A DNA stretch of 60,147 bases from Desulfomicrobium macestii (GCF_014873765.1 NZ_JADBGG010000028.1:1-60147); one strand, 5' to 3'; positions 17,201-26,348 are shown, numbered from the stretch's first letter. Program-made: numbers and translations. Notes: generated by a model from the letters alone, not told the origin.

Positions 17201-18386
17201 CGGTTACAGCCCGGCAGCCGCCGAGCGCCTCCTTGACCTCTTGAAAGAGACGGAAACCAGTGCCCGGCACGAGTTCCGCCAGGCCGAACAGGCAATGCAA
17301 ACTTGGCCCGGAGCCTCGGTTCCCGACCCCATTTCCGAATGGGCCGACATCTTTGCGCTGCCCGAGGATGGTAGAGAAAGCCGGGCTGCCTGTTATGCCT
17401 CGGTGCGTGGTGCCCTGCGCGACATGCTGGGGCTTGCCGAGGACGACGATATCGAGGCGGCCAATCGTTACACCTGTGTTGAAGAATTCGCTCACCGCGT
17501 GCGGGAAGCCCGCGATTTCCTGGATCGCATTTCCGAACTGGCGAGTCTTACCGGCAAACTTCGTGAGCTCAAAGCGCTGGGCGTCCCTTCCACCATTGAA
17601 AAGCCATGTCAAGAGCTGCTCGACAGCATCGAGTCCTACGTCAAATCCGCAGGCGCGTCCGGGGAAATGAGCCGTATTACCGCCGAATGGAAGGATCTGC
17701 ACGAGCTCTATCTCAACCAGTACCTGAGTGAACACGCGGGCCTGCACAATGATCTGAAAGCCCTCCGTGATGCCGTGCTCGGCAGCCCAAGCTATCAGGT
17801 GCTGAAGGACCTCTCACAGGTGGAAGGGCTCAGCGCCCATTTTAGCCCGGCCTTTATCGAAGCTCAACTGACCGACCTGTTGACCCAGGTCGGCGTGCAG
17901 CAGGTTTGCGAACAAAGCCTGGATGACGTGAAGAGCGACCTGTCCCACGGCTGGGTGTGTGCCGTCTGTGGCTATAAACCCGGCAAGCGTCTGGAACTCA
18001 AGCCGGACCATTTCCTGGGGTTGGTTGATCGCGGCACCAAGGAATACCTGGATCATGTGCGGGGCTGCGAAGCCGAGCTCCGGGATTACGTCAGCGACAC
18101 GCCCGCCGCAAATCCTTTGCTGGGGTTGCTCAGCGATCCCGCAGAGCAAAGCGCTCTCGATGCGCTGCAAGACGCCACCATGCGCGAGCACCTGACGGAG
18201 GCCCTGGCTGAGGCGGAAGCCGTGAAGGTGAATGTTGATGAATTGCTGGATAAATTGAAGCCGAAGCTGCTTGGATTCTATAAAACGGGCGAAGAGGATT
18301 TTAACAGAAAATTCGCCGACGCTGTGCGGGAGGAATTGGCCCCTTATCGAACGAAAGCTTCTGACAAGCCTTGGAAGGTGGAATAA
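14208..18386 (+). CDS. brxC: BrxC-like large ATPase (DUF6079 type)
   Basis: A 1392-residue protein starting MPLMKDMFDFTPVSSW. An AAA+-like ATPase domain carries the Walker A loop TGLYGSGKTIFMAWL near residue 65 and a Walker B-like strand VQVFIDELYLHL near residue 236. The middle is helical, and near residue 1250 there is a single CAVCGYKPGK motif that may bind zinc. This matches the PglY/BrxC group of BREX, here closest to the DUF6079 branch found in type 3 systems. The ATG at 14208, one base after the brxF stop and behind GGAGG, is preferred. BrxC is essential in known BREX systems and probably forms an ATP-driven scaffold on DNA. Confidence 0.85.
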   Translation: MPLMKDMFDFTPVSSWVENFNESTHDSASRTRIFESFVMLPEVEESARIILDRIHRKQGRGFFITGLYGSGKTIFMAWLSAILTEPTLRKQFLDTKPEWGMDALAPRKFLTINFTAIEVPDETLEQAFWNSVTDHLRHLSPPVTATLSNTDAYLDTFFNHTASGTRSDVENWIRDNRSLSVVQLRTYDKEYQKTIIEQAVAALNIQLVQDRTTVTEKVKKLVEIARERGYEGVQVFIDELYLHLIQSDEHFNRGTAFLGQLAEAGLAGDQPFWIFGAVQEEIQAIARQAGRNYDTELMGKLSGQSGRFQSINIPVTQFHRIYNHRLFRENSKCVHKLADAFKAEIQPHFRGAFADFLKRYFREREPITDEAKHFADVYPMHPFGLYCLTAITNRGGRSRGALGFVQEFIERRLQDTSDWKRIAVLDDVFDYEDLRNKIIQDDPEMAKYYGMFERFCSTARDEVLSRVPYKRWSDADQAAAKVASERLIKALIVLSMVKEELTVSKLNDALLLRWPGKESDPAGSDQETARILEKIAQTFPPLRQKGSGENLSFFLSVEGDGGEREELLVEVERVKNGFAPDIQLESAYRSHLELFLRFPGSPLGGTIPPQHGFSTQVDVEWQRTRRSLDYRLEPVTALTNYNAVIGFVKDVPATKALHLAVLYPSASPLDVEMDAVRHGNGRTLVWLPATLPAQDIDELKRSMALVKLFGDYQSQVNAGGASQSVRRKLELLGEWIDLPAGTKSAQPARKSTEILLESFVNGEIRQWNTKDQAWEILCEPAELLSLYQNIPQSERSLERLLEKVATKALAKVFHFHPDFREAYSFSADLSNQMRKRILEAIWKGRVTDGDGTAKADLEKHLAPLGLLNTSVPGEVSVTLAASSVEAFKKAKERIRDNIRKANPPATSIAETRKRLKTTDLGLTDTWVDILITLLISTGEISGFTIHGKTVSQDDRTIGSPVDWLQELDELRPGTRPDETLWHDLTESLHALGLWKEGTGYSPAAAERLLDLLKETETSARHEFRQAEQAMQTWPGASVPDPISEWADIFALPEDGRESRAACYASVRGALRDMLGLAEDDDIEAANRYTCVEEFAHRVREARDFLDRISELASLTGKLRELKALGVPSTIEKPCQELLDSIESYVKSAGASGEMSRITAEWKDLHELYLNQYLSEHAGLHNDLKALRDAVLGSPSYQVLKDLSQVEGLSAHFSPAFIEAQLTDLLTQVGVQQVCEQSLDDVKSDLSHGWVCAVCGYKPGKRLELKPDHFLGLVDRGTKEYLDHVRGCEAELRDYVSDTPAANPLLGLLSDPAEQSALDALQDATMREHLTEALAEAEAVKVNVDELLDKLKPKLLGFYKTGEEDFNRKFADAVREELAPYRTKASDKPWKVE

Positions 18387-18390
18387 GAAA

Positions 18391-19905
18391 ATGTTTGTAA
18401 TTTCAAATGTACCAAGTGTTTTTCTTACGAAACCAGCGGTTGAGGACTCTCGTCTAGATTTTGACTATAGCAACCCGGAATATCGGAATACTTTTCCACC
18501 CAACCTCATGCTTAAAAGGTTAGAAAAATACCTGGAGGATGTAAGTTACGGTACTTCAGAAAAGTGCCATGATTCTATTCAGGAAGATGATGTTGCTGTT
18601 CTGAGGATGAATAATATTTTCGATGCTCGCCTCAAACTCGACGATTTAGTTTATGTTGATCGGCAAGTGATAGGGGAAAATATGTTACAGCCAAATGACA
18701 TAGTAATTAATCGAACTAACAGCAAAGAGTTAGTTGGAAAATGTGCGCTGTATGAAGGGAAAATAGAAGCATCATACGCCTCATATTTGATTAGACTAAG
18801 GGTAGATGAAGGAAAGATATATCCAGCATTTTTGGTGCTGTATTTGTCATCAAAGCACGGGCGCAATGAAATAAATAAGCGTAGTTGTGGGACTGCTAAC
18901 CAGTACAACATATCAATTGGGCATATTAAATCTTTTGTCCTCCCTGAGCTGCAAAAGAACGATCAAGAAAAGATAGTAAGTCGTTACAAATCCGTTGAGC
19001 AATGCAAGCTAAGATTCTTCACTTTTAGAAATAATGCTCTTCATTCCCTATCAGAAAGAACAAGCCAAAATATCGATTCTATTTTTGCTTCCGAGATAAG
19101 TGTTAAGAGTTTTGTGTCAAAGAGAAACAATATCGTTTTTCTGCGAAATCATCTCGATGCAGATCGCCTCGACGTGACAGCGAATCATCCTGACTACACA
19201 AAGCTTGTCGACCAGATACGAGCAAGTTCAGACACGGGCCATCTGTCCGATTTGGTTGATGAGTCAGAGGAACGGTTCAATCCTGACGATCATTTAGGCG
19301 AAGAAGTCCGCTATCTCGCGATTGGCGACATTGATGGAATTACGGCGAGAATCATCGAACCACAGAAAATGTTAGCGGAGGAATTGCCCTCACGCGCCAG
19401 ACGTTTAATTCATGCTGGCGACATCCTGGTTGGGATTGCAGGTGCATCTACTGGCACAGAAAATATGGTGGTATTTCCTGTTACGCGTGAGCAGGAAGGC
19501 TGGATCGCGACGACTGGATTTTTGGTGCTACGTCCGAGAGACGGGGTTGATATTCATTATGTCTGCTCATTGCTAAAAGCTCCCTTCGTTCTTCGGCAAA
19601 TCAGGGCATTACTAACAAGTCCCGCAATGCCAACGATCAGCGACACTGATTTTATGCAACTAGCCGTCCCGGTTACGAATTCAGATGCTCGCGAAACAAC
19701 CTTGATTGAGATAAACAGGGTTTTAAATGAAGGGAGGCAGCTAACCATTCAGTTGGAACAGATATCCGAACAGATCGAGCAACTACTATCTGAAGCGAAA
19801 TCAAACATCTTCGATTTGCTCGATGATGACAAGTTTTCGGCTATTTCTGCTAGGGCTATGGGCATAGGAAACGCCATGGGGAAGATTGAGGAGGCGCTGC
19901 AATGA
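18391..19905 (+). CDS. hsdS: type I restriction specificity subunit (HsdS-like)
   Basis: 504 residues arranged as two target-recognition halves, each followed by a helical coiled-coil spacer: roughly 20-215 with its helix at 220-245, and 260-455 with the helix at 455-490 (QLEQISEQIEQLLSEAKSN). This is the standard plan for a type I S subunit, which sets the DNA sequence methylated by HsdM. It is unusual to find it inside a BREX gene set: it lies between brxC and pglZ, four bases after the former and overlapping the latter by four (ATGA). The first half is AT-richer than its neighbours, consistent with exchange of recognition domains. Confidence 0.82.
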   Translation: MFVISNVPSVFLTKPAVEDSRLDFDYSNPEYRNTFPPNLMLKRLEKYLEDVSYGTSEKCHDSIQEDDVAVLRMNNIFDARLKLDDLVYVDRQVIGENMLQPNDIVINRTNSKELVGKCALYEGKIEASYASYLIRLRVDEGKIYPAFLVLYLSSKHGRNEINKRSCGTANQYNISIGHIKSFVLPELQKNDQEKIVSRYKSVEQCKLRFFTFRNNALHSLSERTSQNIDSIFASEISVKSFVSKRNNIVFLRNHLDADRLDVTANHPDYTKLVDQIRASSDTGHLSDLVDESEERFNPDDHLGEEVRYLAIGDIDGITARIIEPQKMLAEELPSRARRLIHAGDILVGIAGASTGTENMVVFPVTREQEGWIATTGFLVLRPRDGVDIHYVCSLLKAPFVLRQIRALLTSPAMPTISDTDFMQLAVPVTNSDARETTLIEINRVLNEGRQLTIQLEQISEQIEQLLSEAKSNIFDLLDDDKFSAISARAMGIGNAMGKIEEALQ

Positions 19906-22388
19906 CCGCCATGGAACAAGCTCTGGCTGGCATGTGGCGCGGCCGTGAAAAGCAGAGGTTGCCCTATCTGCTGGTCAATGACGTGCGCGGCTATTTTGCC
20001 GAAGCGCCCACCGAACTGCTGGTCGATGGCCAAGCCATTCCCGTGCATGTCTGCGCCAATGAGTTTGGATTGCGTCGTCATACCGAACCCGAGCGTCGGC
20101 AACCGAATCCACCCGCTCGTATCATCATCTCGCGTCAACAGCTTCAGCCGGATCATCTGCCGGACTTGCAGGCCCGCTCCAGCGTGTCGCCCCGCACGGT
20201 AACGGGTTGCGACATAGCCAAGGCGCTTGGCGTGCAGAATCCCCGGGCCTTGCTTGACCGGCTTCCCATCCCCGCATTCTGGAACCTGGCCCCGTACCTG
20301 CCACAGCTCGGCGCTTACAGTCTGGAACGCGTGGTGCTCGCCTCGCTGCTGAACGATCCCAGCGTGTTGTCTGCAGGCTGGGAGCCGGATCGCATTCTCG
20401 ACAAGCTCTGGTACGAGAATGCGCTGGCACGGGTACGCGAGGTGCTGGGCTCGGTCGATGCGGATGAACGCCGGGCGCTGGAGCGGGAATTCCTGGACGT
20501 GGTTCACACCTGGCTCGATGGGCCTCGTTTCGCCTTGGTCGAGGCCGCCGTGTTGGAAAGTGATCCACCGCCGGTGCTGCCGATCTGCCTGCTCGCCTCC
20601 ATTCTGGACGGCTGGAAGATGCTTACGCCGGAACGGATGCGTACCTTCCTCGATGGCAGCGAACTGGGCGACCTGTTTGTTGACGTGCTCAAGGACGGGC
20701 AAAGCCTGCATGGTCTTGCCGACTGGGGCCGCCGCATCACCCTCAAAGACGATACGCCCTGCAAACAGGCGCTGCACTACCTGCAGCACGAAGTCTTTCC
20801 GAAGCACCCCAGTGCCCTCACCGAGTCCCTTGCGACAGTGGTCAAGGGTGTGGGCGGCAAAGGCTCGGAGCGCCTGCTGAATCAGCTTATCCAGGTGCTG
20901 GAAGCCGATGGTGGCATCCTTGCCCAGGGTCTGGCAGTCACCCTGCACGCGTTGCTCGATGTGGTTGTCAACGGCGAGCGGGCCGACACGCTTCCGCTTG
21001 AAAAGGCTCCCTGCAAGCTGACCGATGCGTTGGAAACACCGGATGCCCCGGAATGGGAAGAACTCCTGGAAGCCCTGCGCCGACATCAGGCTCGCGAGCA
21101 GTACGAGGACCACGTATCGCTGCTGGAAGCGATGGTCACGATTCACCGACTTACGGACAAGGCCGAGGCGGCGGTTAAGAATCTCGCCAGCCTGGATTGG
21201 AAGGCTTGGATGACGCTGGTGGATTCGGTGTATCTACCGCTCTCCACGATGGCGCTGGAGGCGGAACGGCGGTCTAGCCAGTTGCCGGAAAAGGTCAATG
21301 TCTTTCGTATCACCCAGCGGGCGAAAAAGGCATGCGACTCTATTCGCATCGCCTGGGCGGATTTCTATGTGCAGCCGAGCCGTGGACTGCCGAAGTGGTT
21401 GAACGAACGCAAGTTCGCAGCAGGCACCTGCAGACCTTGGCTGAATAGCGATGTCATGGAATCTGCGGTCAAACCACTGCTGCAGGATTCCGAGATCAAG
21501 CAGGTTTATCTGCTGGTCTTTGACGGGATGAGCGTGGCCAACTGGACTTTGCTGCGTGACCGCTTCCTGATGATGCCGGGGCGTGAGCTGTTTCGCCCTT
21601 ACCAGTCGCTGGGGCCTGAGTTCCGCGCCTGCACTTATCTACCCAGCATTACCGAATATTGCCGACAGGCCATTTTTGCCGGAGCGCCTCCGGCGGAGTT
21701 CCGGAGCTGGCCGAATTGGAAAAGTGAACCCCATCTGCTCGAGCGTTGCCTGGACAACCTGGGGCTTTCGTCTTCCTCCTGGTGGGATCGGGACAAGAAC
21801 TACCTCTGCTACAACGAGAAGGACGCCAACGCCGACACCCTCAACAGGAAAATGCGCGACCTGGTGGATGCCCCCGGACGCCTCAAGGCGGTGGTGTTCA
21901 ACCTCCAGGATCGACTTCTGCAGAAGGGCATGTCGAGTCTCCAGGAGATCATGCTGGCCTATGTGAAGGAGGTGGCGCTGCCCCACCTGCGAAGGATCGC
22001 CGCCCAGGACAAGACGGCCGTTGTCATCACGGCCGACCACGGCTTCACCTGGTACAACACTCAATACGTCATTGACGATTTGAAATCGGACAGCGGACCC
22101 GGACGGGATGTCTTCATCCATAACCGCTGCCTGGAATACAAGGCCTCCAACCGCACCACCGTTGGCCCTACGGATGTAAAACGGATCGAGCCGGTTGCCG
22201 ACTACGGCCTTCCAGCAAGCCTAAATGCCGTTGAGCTGCCCTTGGGGCACGACAGCTATGGCTGGCCTGGAGCCAAGCAGACATCGGCAGGCAACCCCTA
22301 CAAGGTTCAGGGCAACGACCATGGTGGATTGACCCCGGAAGAAACAGTCATCCCGGTTGCGGTGTACATAACACGAGGAGCGAAATAA
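19902..22388 (+). CDS. pglZ: BREX phosphatase-domain protein PglZ
   Basis: 828 residues. The C-terminal half has an alkaline-phosphatase-superfamily (PglZ) domain: the metal-binding LLVFDGMSVANW near residue 537 and VVITADHGFTWY near 707-718. A later histidine occurs in GNDHGGLTPEE near the end. PglZ is the marker protein of BREX and probably a metal-dependent nuclease or phosphatase. The N-terminal half is helical. Good AGGAGG ribosome site; four-base overlap with hsdS; three bases to hsdM. High confidence for the family. Confidence 0.93.
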   Translation: MTAMEQALAGMWRGREKQRLPYLLVNDVRGYFAEAPTELLVDGQAIPVHVCANEFGLRRHTEPERRQPNPPARIIISRQQLQPDHLPDLQARSSVSPRTVTGCDIAKALGVQNPRALLDRLPIPAFWNLAPYLPQLGAYSLERVVLASLLNDPSVLSAGWEPDRILDKLWYENALARVREVLGSVDADERRALEREFLDVVHTWLDGPRFALVEAAVLESDPPPVLPICLLASILDGWKMLTPERMRTFLDGSELGDLFVDVLKDGQSLHGLADWGRRITLKDDTPCKQALHYLQHEVFPKHPSALTESLATVVKGVGGKGSERLLNQLIQVLEADGGILAQGLAVTLHALLDVVVNGERADTLPLEKAPCKLTDALETPDAPEWEELLEALRRHQAREQYEDHVSLLEAMVTIHRLTDKAEAAVKNLASLDWKAWMTLVDSVYLPLSTMALEAERRSSQLPEKVNVFRITQRAKKACDSIRIAWADFYVQPSRGLPKWLNERKFAAGTCRPWLNSDVMESAVKPLLQDSEIKQVYLLVFDGMSVANWTLLRDRFLMMPGRELFRPYQSLGPEFRACTYLPSITEYCRQAIFAGAPPAEFRSWPNWKSEPHLLERCLDNLGLSSSSWWDRDKNYLCYNEKDANADTLNRKMRDLVDAPGRLKAVVFNLQDRLLQKGMSSLQEIMLAYVKEVALPHLRRIAAQDKTAVVITADHGFTWYNTQYVIDDLKSDSGPGRDVFIHNRCLEYKASNRTTVGPTDVKRIEPVADYGLPASLNAVELPLGHDSYGWPGAKQTSAGNPYKVQGNDHGGLTPEETVIPVAVYITRGAK

Positions 22389-22391
22389 CAG

Positions 22392-24236
22392 ATGGCAACT
22401 CTTGATCAATTTAAAGAATTTTTAATCTCTGACCTGAAATTCAAAGCCCACCAGATCAATGATGGTGATGGTTCTGGCGTTGCCACAACGGTTCAAGGGC
22501 TGGACGAGAAAGCAGCGTTTCTGGTGTCAACCAGCGTCGGCAATTGCTATGCCGCCTTCAAGCATGAAGGCTCAGCAACGCTGAGTGAATCCGAGGCCAA
22601 CCGGTACAAAGCTCTCAGCATTCTCATGCCATTAGGTCAAAAAAATGAACAAGTCGACTGTACCCCTGCAGCATATTGCGTGATAGAGGTTGCCGGGCAC
22701 CTCCGCCTTTTCTACATAGAAAAAGGAAACGAGATTCATGATGAAATGTCAGCTTGGCCCGATATTCGTGAAGCAGAAGATACCGTTCGAGAATACACTC
22801 CTGAGATCATAAAAAGTCTGCAGCAGTGGGCGCAGAAAACACTCCATACGGAAAACAGCCTCTCCCGCTTCGTGCAGCTCATGAAAGGCTGCTGGCAGGA
22901 CATTTGGGACATCGAGAACAAGCGCAATGACTGGATCTTCGACGAGTTCACGCGCCTCCTGTTTATAAAACTCAATGAAGACGCAAAACCCAGCGGTAGT
23001 TTTACCACTGCCAAGCTGAAATCGTATTGCGAGCAAAACAAACACATGGGCGACAAGGCCGCCCAGAACTTCATCAATAACCTGTTCGATGACCTGAAGG
23101 GACACCACCCCGAAGTCTTTACTGACGAGAACGAGCGAGTACTCAGCAAGGCGGCAACCGTTGAGCGGGTCATTGCACGTCTTGAAGGGATCAACCTGAA
23201 AGACACCCAGGGCGATGTGCTTGGCCGTGCCTTCGAAATCATGCTGTCCGATACCTTCAAGGGTAAAGACCTCGGTCAATTCTTTACGCCACGAGAAATC
23301 GTCGCTTTCATGCTGGATCTTGCTCGCGACAATCCAGACGGCCCAGCCTTGGACATCGGAAAGGGGGAACGCTTTCTGGATGCCTGTGCAGGGTCAGGTG
23401 GTTTTCTGATCGCTACTTACGAGGACGTGTACAAGCACGCACTCGGGGGCGGCGTGGAGCCACGCAAGAAAGATCAGCTCCTAAAGCGCCTCGGCCAGGA
23501 AACCTTCTTCGCGTGCGAGATTGAAGAGAAGGCGGCTCGCCTTGGAAAACTGAACATGATCGTTCACGCCGTCAACGCGCAGAACGCTCAGTGGCTTCAC
23601 CAGAACTACCTCTACAACGAGGAATACGGTGGCTTGAAACCGTCAATTGAATACGAGGTCGACTTCGGCGACGGCAAGAAGAAGCGCCGCATAGGACCAG
23701 ACAGCATCGACCTCGTGCTGACCAATCCGCCATTCGGCAAGTCCGTCAAGACCGAGGGTATTCTGCTGGATTATCAATTCGGGCATGAGGTCAAGGTCTT
23801 CAAGTCCAAGGGCCGTCCACCGGAGAAGCGACCGAAAAACAGTCAGGACAGCGAGGTCCTCTTCATTGAGCACTATCTTCGGGTGTTGAAGCCGGGCGGC
23901 AAGCTGCTCATTGTTCTTCCCGACGGTGTGTTGTCTAACGCCACCGCGAAACCCGTTCGGGATCATATGCGTGAGCATGCCATCATCAAAACTGTGATTT
24001 CTCTGCCAAGCGAAACCTTTGCATCAACCGGAACCTCCATTCCGACCAATGTGGTGTATCTGCAGAAGAAGCGTCCGGGAGATGTTCAGGGCGATATCTT
24101 CATGGCACGGGCTGATTACGTCGGCCGCCGGGCCAATGGCGACCCGCTCAAGGAAAACGACCTCCCGTTCATCCTTGAAAAATTCCGTGAATGGCAAACA
24201 GGAACGCTTGAACTCCCGGAGGAGGATAACGCGTGA
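22392..24236 (+). CDS. hsdM: type I N6-adenine methyltransferase subunit (HsdM-like)
   Basis: 614 residues with the N6-adenine methylase core: QFFTPREIVAFMLDLA near residue 297, SAM-binding FLDACAGSGGFLIATY near 327, and the catalytic motif LTNPPFGKS near 441. The N-terminal 150 residues look like a type I R N-terminal / DUF-like nuclease fold variant rather than a plain HsdM_N domain (KAAFLVSTSVGNCYAAFKHE), which is unusual. With the hsdS two genes upstream it should form a sequence-specific methylase. It takes the place of PglX in this BREX-like operon. No hsdR lies anywhere in the window. The next gene overlaps by four bases (GTGA). Confidence 0.88.
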   Translation: MATLDQFKEFLISDLKFKAHQINDGDGSGVATTVQGLDEKAAFLVSTSVGNCYAAFKHEGSATLSESEANRYKALSILMPLGQKNEQVDCTPAAYCVIEVAGHLRLFYIEKGNEIHDEMSAWPDIREAEDTVREYTPEIIKSLQQWAQKTLHTENSLSRFVQLMKGCWQDIWDIENKRNDWIFDEFTRLLFIKLNEDAKPSGSFTTAKLKSYCEQNKHMGDKAAQNFINNLFDDLKGHHPEVFTDENERVLSKAATVERVIARLEGINLKDTQGDVLGRAFEIMLSDTFKGKDLGQFFTPREIVAFMLDLARDNPDGPALDIGKGERFLDACAGSGGFLIATYEDVYKHALGGGVEPRKKDQLLKRLGQETFFACEIEEKAARLGKLNMIVHAVNAQNAQWLHQNYLYNEEYGGLKPSIEYEVDFGDGKKKRRIGPDSIDLVLTNPPFGKSVKTEGILLDYQFGHEVKVFKSKGRPPEKRPKNSQDSEVLFIEHYLRVLKPGGKLLIVLPDGVLSNATAKPVRDHMREHAIIKTVISLPSETFASTGTSIPTNVVYLQKKRPGDVQGDIFMARADYVGRRANGDPLKENDLPFILEKFREWQTGTLELPEEDNA

Positions 24237-26206
24237 GCGAGCTTTATATCGGAAAACATCTCGATCCCAATGGGATGCCGGGAGAGCTGTACCGCCATAA
24301 GCTGAGTGACCTGATCACTCACACCTTTATTTGTGGGGGCTCAGGCTCCGGTAAAACGGTAATGGGCAAAGCCATCATTGAGGAAGCAGCCCTCAAAGGG
24401 GTCCCCTCGATTATCGTGGATCTCAAGGGCGACTTGTCTTCCTTGGCGCTTGCTTTCGGAGAACTGGCAGCCCCGGCCGTTGCGCCATGGGTCGAGGTTG
24501 AAGACAAATCTACGCTTGGTCGCGCCGCCTTGGCTGAAGCCAACACCTTCCGGAAACGGTTATGGGATTGGGGGCTTGCCGAAACCAACGTGCGGGAGTT
24601 TTCCAACCAGGTAGCCGTTGAAATTTTCACCCCCCGCAGCGAACTCGGCCGCCGGGTATCCATTCCGCTCATTTCTTCCCCGCCGCCGGACATCAATAAG
24701 CTATTTGACGAGGACCCGGATACGGCTTCGGTCATGGTGACCAGCATGGCGGAAGCGCTGGTGCGCCGGGTGATTCCCTCGGGACAGCGGGACCGGGAAA
24801 CGGATTTTGTTACCGCTCTCATCGAGCACGCCTGGCGCACGGGCGTTGATCTGACTGGCGAGGCAGGTCTTGGGGAATTGGTCTCCATGATTCTGGAACC
24901 GCCCTTTGCCACCATTGGTGTGCTGGGAATCGATGACCATATTCCCGAGAACCGGCGTCAAAAGCTTGCACAGGCGGTAAACGGACAGCTCGTCGGCGCG
25001 GCCGCCAACTGGGTTCGGGGCGAAGAGATGAGCATCGAGAAGCTGGTGGGAGCCAACCGTGTCGACGGCAAGACCCAAATCAGCGTTATCAGCCTAGCTC
25101 ACATCACCGACTTTGAGGATCAGAGCTTCGTTGTTGCCCAAGTTGCCTTTGCAATCAACGCCTGGATGCGTAAGCTAGGTAGCGCTCCCGGTGGAAACAG
25201 ACCGCGCCTGTTGTTCTTCCTGGATGAGATCGGCGGTGGCGGTGGAAAGACCGCTTTCTATCCCACCTACCCCTATACATCCACCTGCAAACCCGCATTG
25301 AATATTCTGGTCAAGCAAGGACGTGCCTTTGGTGTCGGTTGCATCCTCGCGACGCAAAACCCCGGGGACATTGACTATAAAGGCCTTTCGAACTGCGCCA
25401 CCTGGATCGTTGGCAAACTGCAGACAAAAAGAGATCGGGACAAGGTTCGTGAGGGTTTGACCGACGCGGAATTTTCACCTTCCGATCTTGCCAAGAAAAT
25501 AGCTCGCCCCAAGACCGGCGAGTTCATGCTCCTGAACAAGGAAGGCGACGTCCATTTCATTAAGGAACGCTGGCTCCTGACCTATCATTGCACGCTGAGC
25601 CCAGAGCAACTTCGCCGCTATAAAGCCAAGGGGTTGACCCCCTATGAAGGCTCACTGAACACAGACATTGCCTTCGAGGATTTCGAGGAGACCATCAAGT
25701 CCGACGGTCAGGAAGAAATCCAATCGCTTTGGAATGATGCCAAGGACGCTATCGGGCAAGCCTGCAACCTGCTCGAAAAGATTCTCGATCACGACATCAC
25801 TTCCGAGAAAGCACGACTTTGGATATCCATCCTGCGTGACCCGGATGGATTCAATCGCCGCCTTCAGGAAGCCCAAAGGCAGCTTACCGAGTATGCCGAA
25901 GCGGCTCCCCTACCCAAGGGTAGCAACGGCCAAGAACCCAGCGCCCTGATGACGTTGCTCTCTGAAAAGAAGAGCGCGAACCAAGGCCCGTCGTTAAACG
26001 ATACACGGATGGTGACGAGTCCTGCTTCTGCACAGCCACTGGGCGATAGCGTACTTGTGCAGGATGATGGCAGCGTTAACTACAAGGGACGAACGTTCCA
26101 GCTTTACCGGAGATACGCTGGCAAATCTGTGGCTTTCATTGAGGAAGATGGCGAACTGAAATTTTCTATCGAAGGCAAAGTTCTCTCGAAGAGCTTCAAG
26201 CTGTAG
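24233..26206 (+). CDS. HerA-type ATPase (DUF853)
   Basis: 657 residues of the HerA/FtsK-like ATPase family, DUF853 branch. Walker A is CGGSGSGKTVMGKAII near residue 35; Walker B is RLLFFLDEIGGGGG near residue 325. The arginine/sensor region with ATQNPGDIDYKGLSNC follows. Such proteins pump or translocate DNA and often pair with a nuclease. GTG start overlaps hsdM by four bases. It is the last gene of the seven-gene BREX-like operon and could supply the motor function usually given by BrxH or BrxL. Role in defence is inference. Confidence 0.85.
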   Translation: MSELYIGKHLDPNGMPGELYRHKLSDLITHTFICGGSGSGKTVMGKAIIEEAALKGVPSIIVDLKGDLSSLALAFGELAAPAVAPWVEVEDKSTLGRAALAEANTFRKRLWDWGLAETNVREFSNQVAVEIFTPRSELGRRVSIPLISSPPPDINKLFDEDPDTASVMVTSMAEALVRRVIPSGQRDRETDFVTALIEHAWRTGVDLTGEAGLGELVSMILEPPFATIGVLGIDDHIPENRRQKLAQAVNGQLVGAAANWVRGEEMSIEKLVGANRVDGKTQISVISLAHITDFEDQSFVVAQVAFAINAWMRKLGSAPGGNRPRLLFFLDEIGGGGGKTAFYPTYPYTSTCKPALNILVKQGRAFGVGCILATQNPGDIDYKGLSNCATWIVGKLQTKRDRDKVREGLTDAEFSPSDLAKKIARPKTGEFMLLNKEGDVHFIKERWLLTYHCTLSPEQLRRYKAKGLTPYEGSLNTDIAFEDFEETIKSDGQEEIQSLWNDAKDAIGQACNLLEKILDHDITSEKARLWISILRDPDGFNRRLQEAQRQLTEYAEAAPLPKGSNGQEPSALMTLLSEKKSANQGPSLNDTRMVTSPASAQPLGDSVLVQDDGSVNYKGRTFQLYRRYAGKSVAFIEEDGELKFSIEGKVLSKSFKL

Positions 26207-26223
26207 AAAAAATGGAGGCTGAC

Positions 26224-26337
26224 ATGCAAGACAGATCACAATATTCAGCGGCAGCATCTTTGCTCGGGTATAGCTACCAGTGCTGTCTTGCATCAACCAG
26301 CATGGCGGGCAGCGCCAAAACGGCTGTGGGTCAATAG
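26224..26337 (+). CDS. 37-codon ORF, likely relic of a defence gene N terminus
   Basis: An ORF with a strong ribosome site (ATGGAGGCTGAC before the ATG) encodes MQDRSQYSAAASLLGYSYQC... and then stops within 20 residues. The segment SAAASLLGYSYQCCLA resembles the opening of several defence-associated nuclease or ATPase proteins, where a GYLYQ-type helix begins the protein. The remaining 20 residues do not look conserved. It is probably a truncated remnant, perhaps still translated because the start signals are intact. It follows the HerA gene by 17 bases. Confidence 0.4.
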   Translation: MQDRSQYSAAASLLGYSYQCCLASTSMAGSAKTAVGQ

Positions 26338-26348
26338 GAGGCGCGTTC

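Noticed and set aside
16803-17747. 314-codon open frame antisense to brxC
   Set aside because: Fully inside brxC on the other strand, with no ribosome site or recognisable motif; a mirror of its codon bias.
19749-21146. 465-codon open frame antisense to pglZ
   Set aside because: It lies wholly opposite a well-supported PglZ gene, shows no domain, and is explained by the GC-rich codon pattern of that gene.
18391-24236. complete type I restriction-modification system
   Set aside because: HsdM and HsdS are present but no HsdR gene occurs in the window, and pglZ lies between them.
24233-26206. HerA gene paired with a NurA nuclease
   Set aside because: No NurA-like gene adjoins it; the next genes are a 37-codon relic and a 78-residue unknown.
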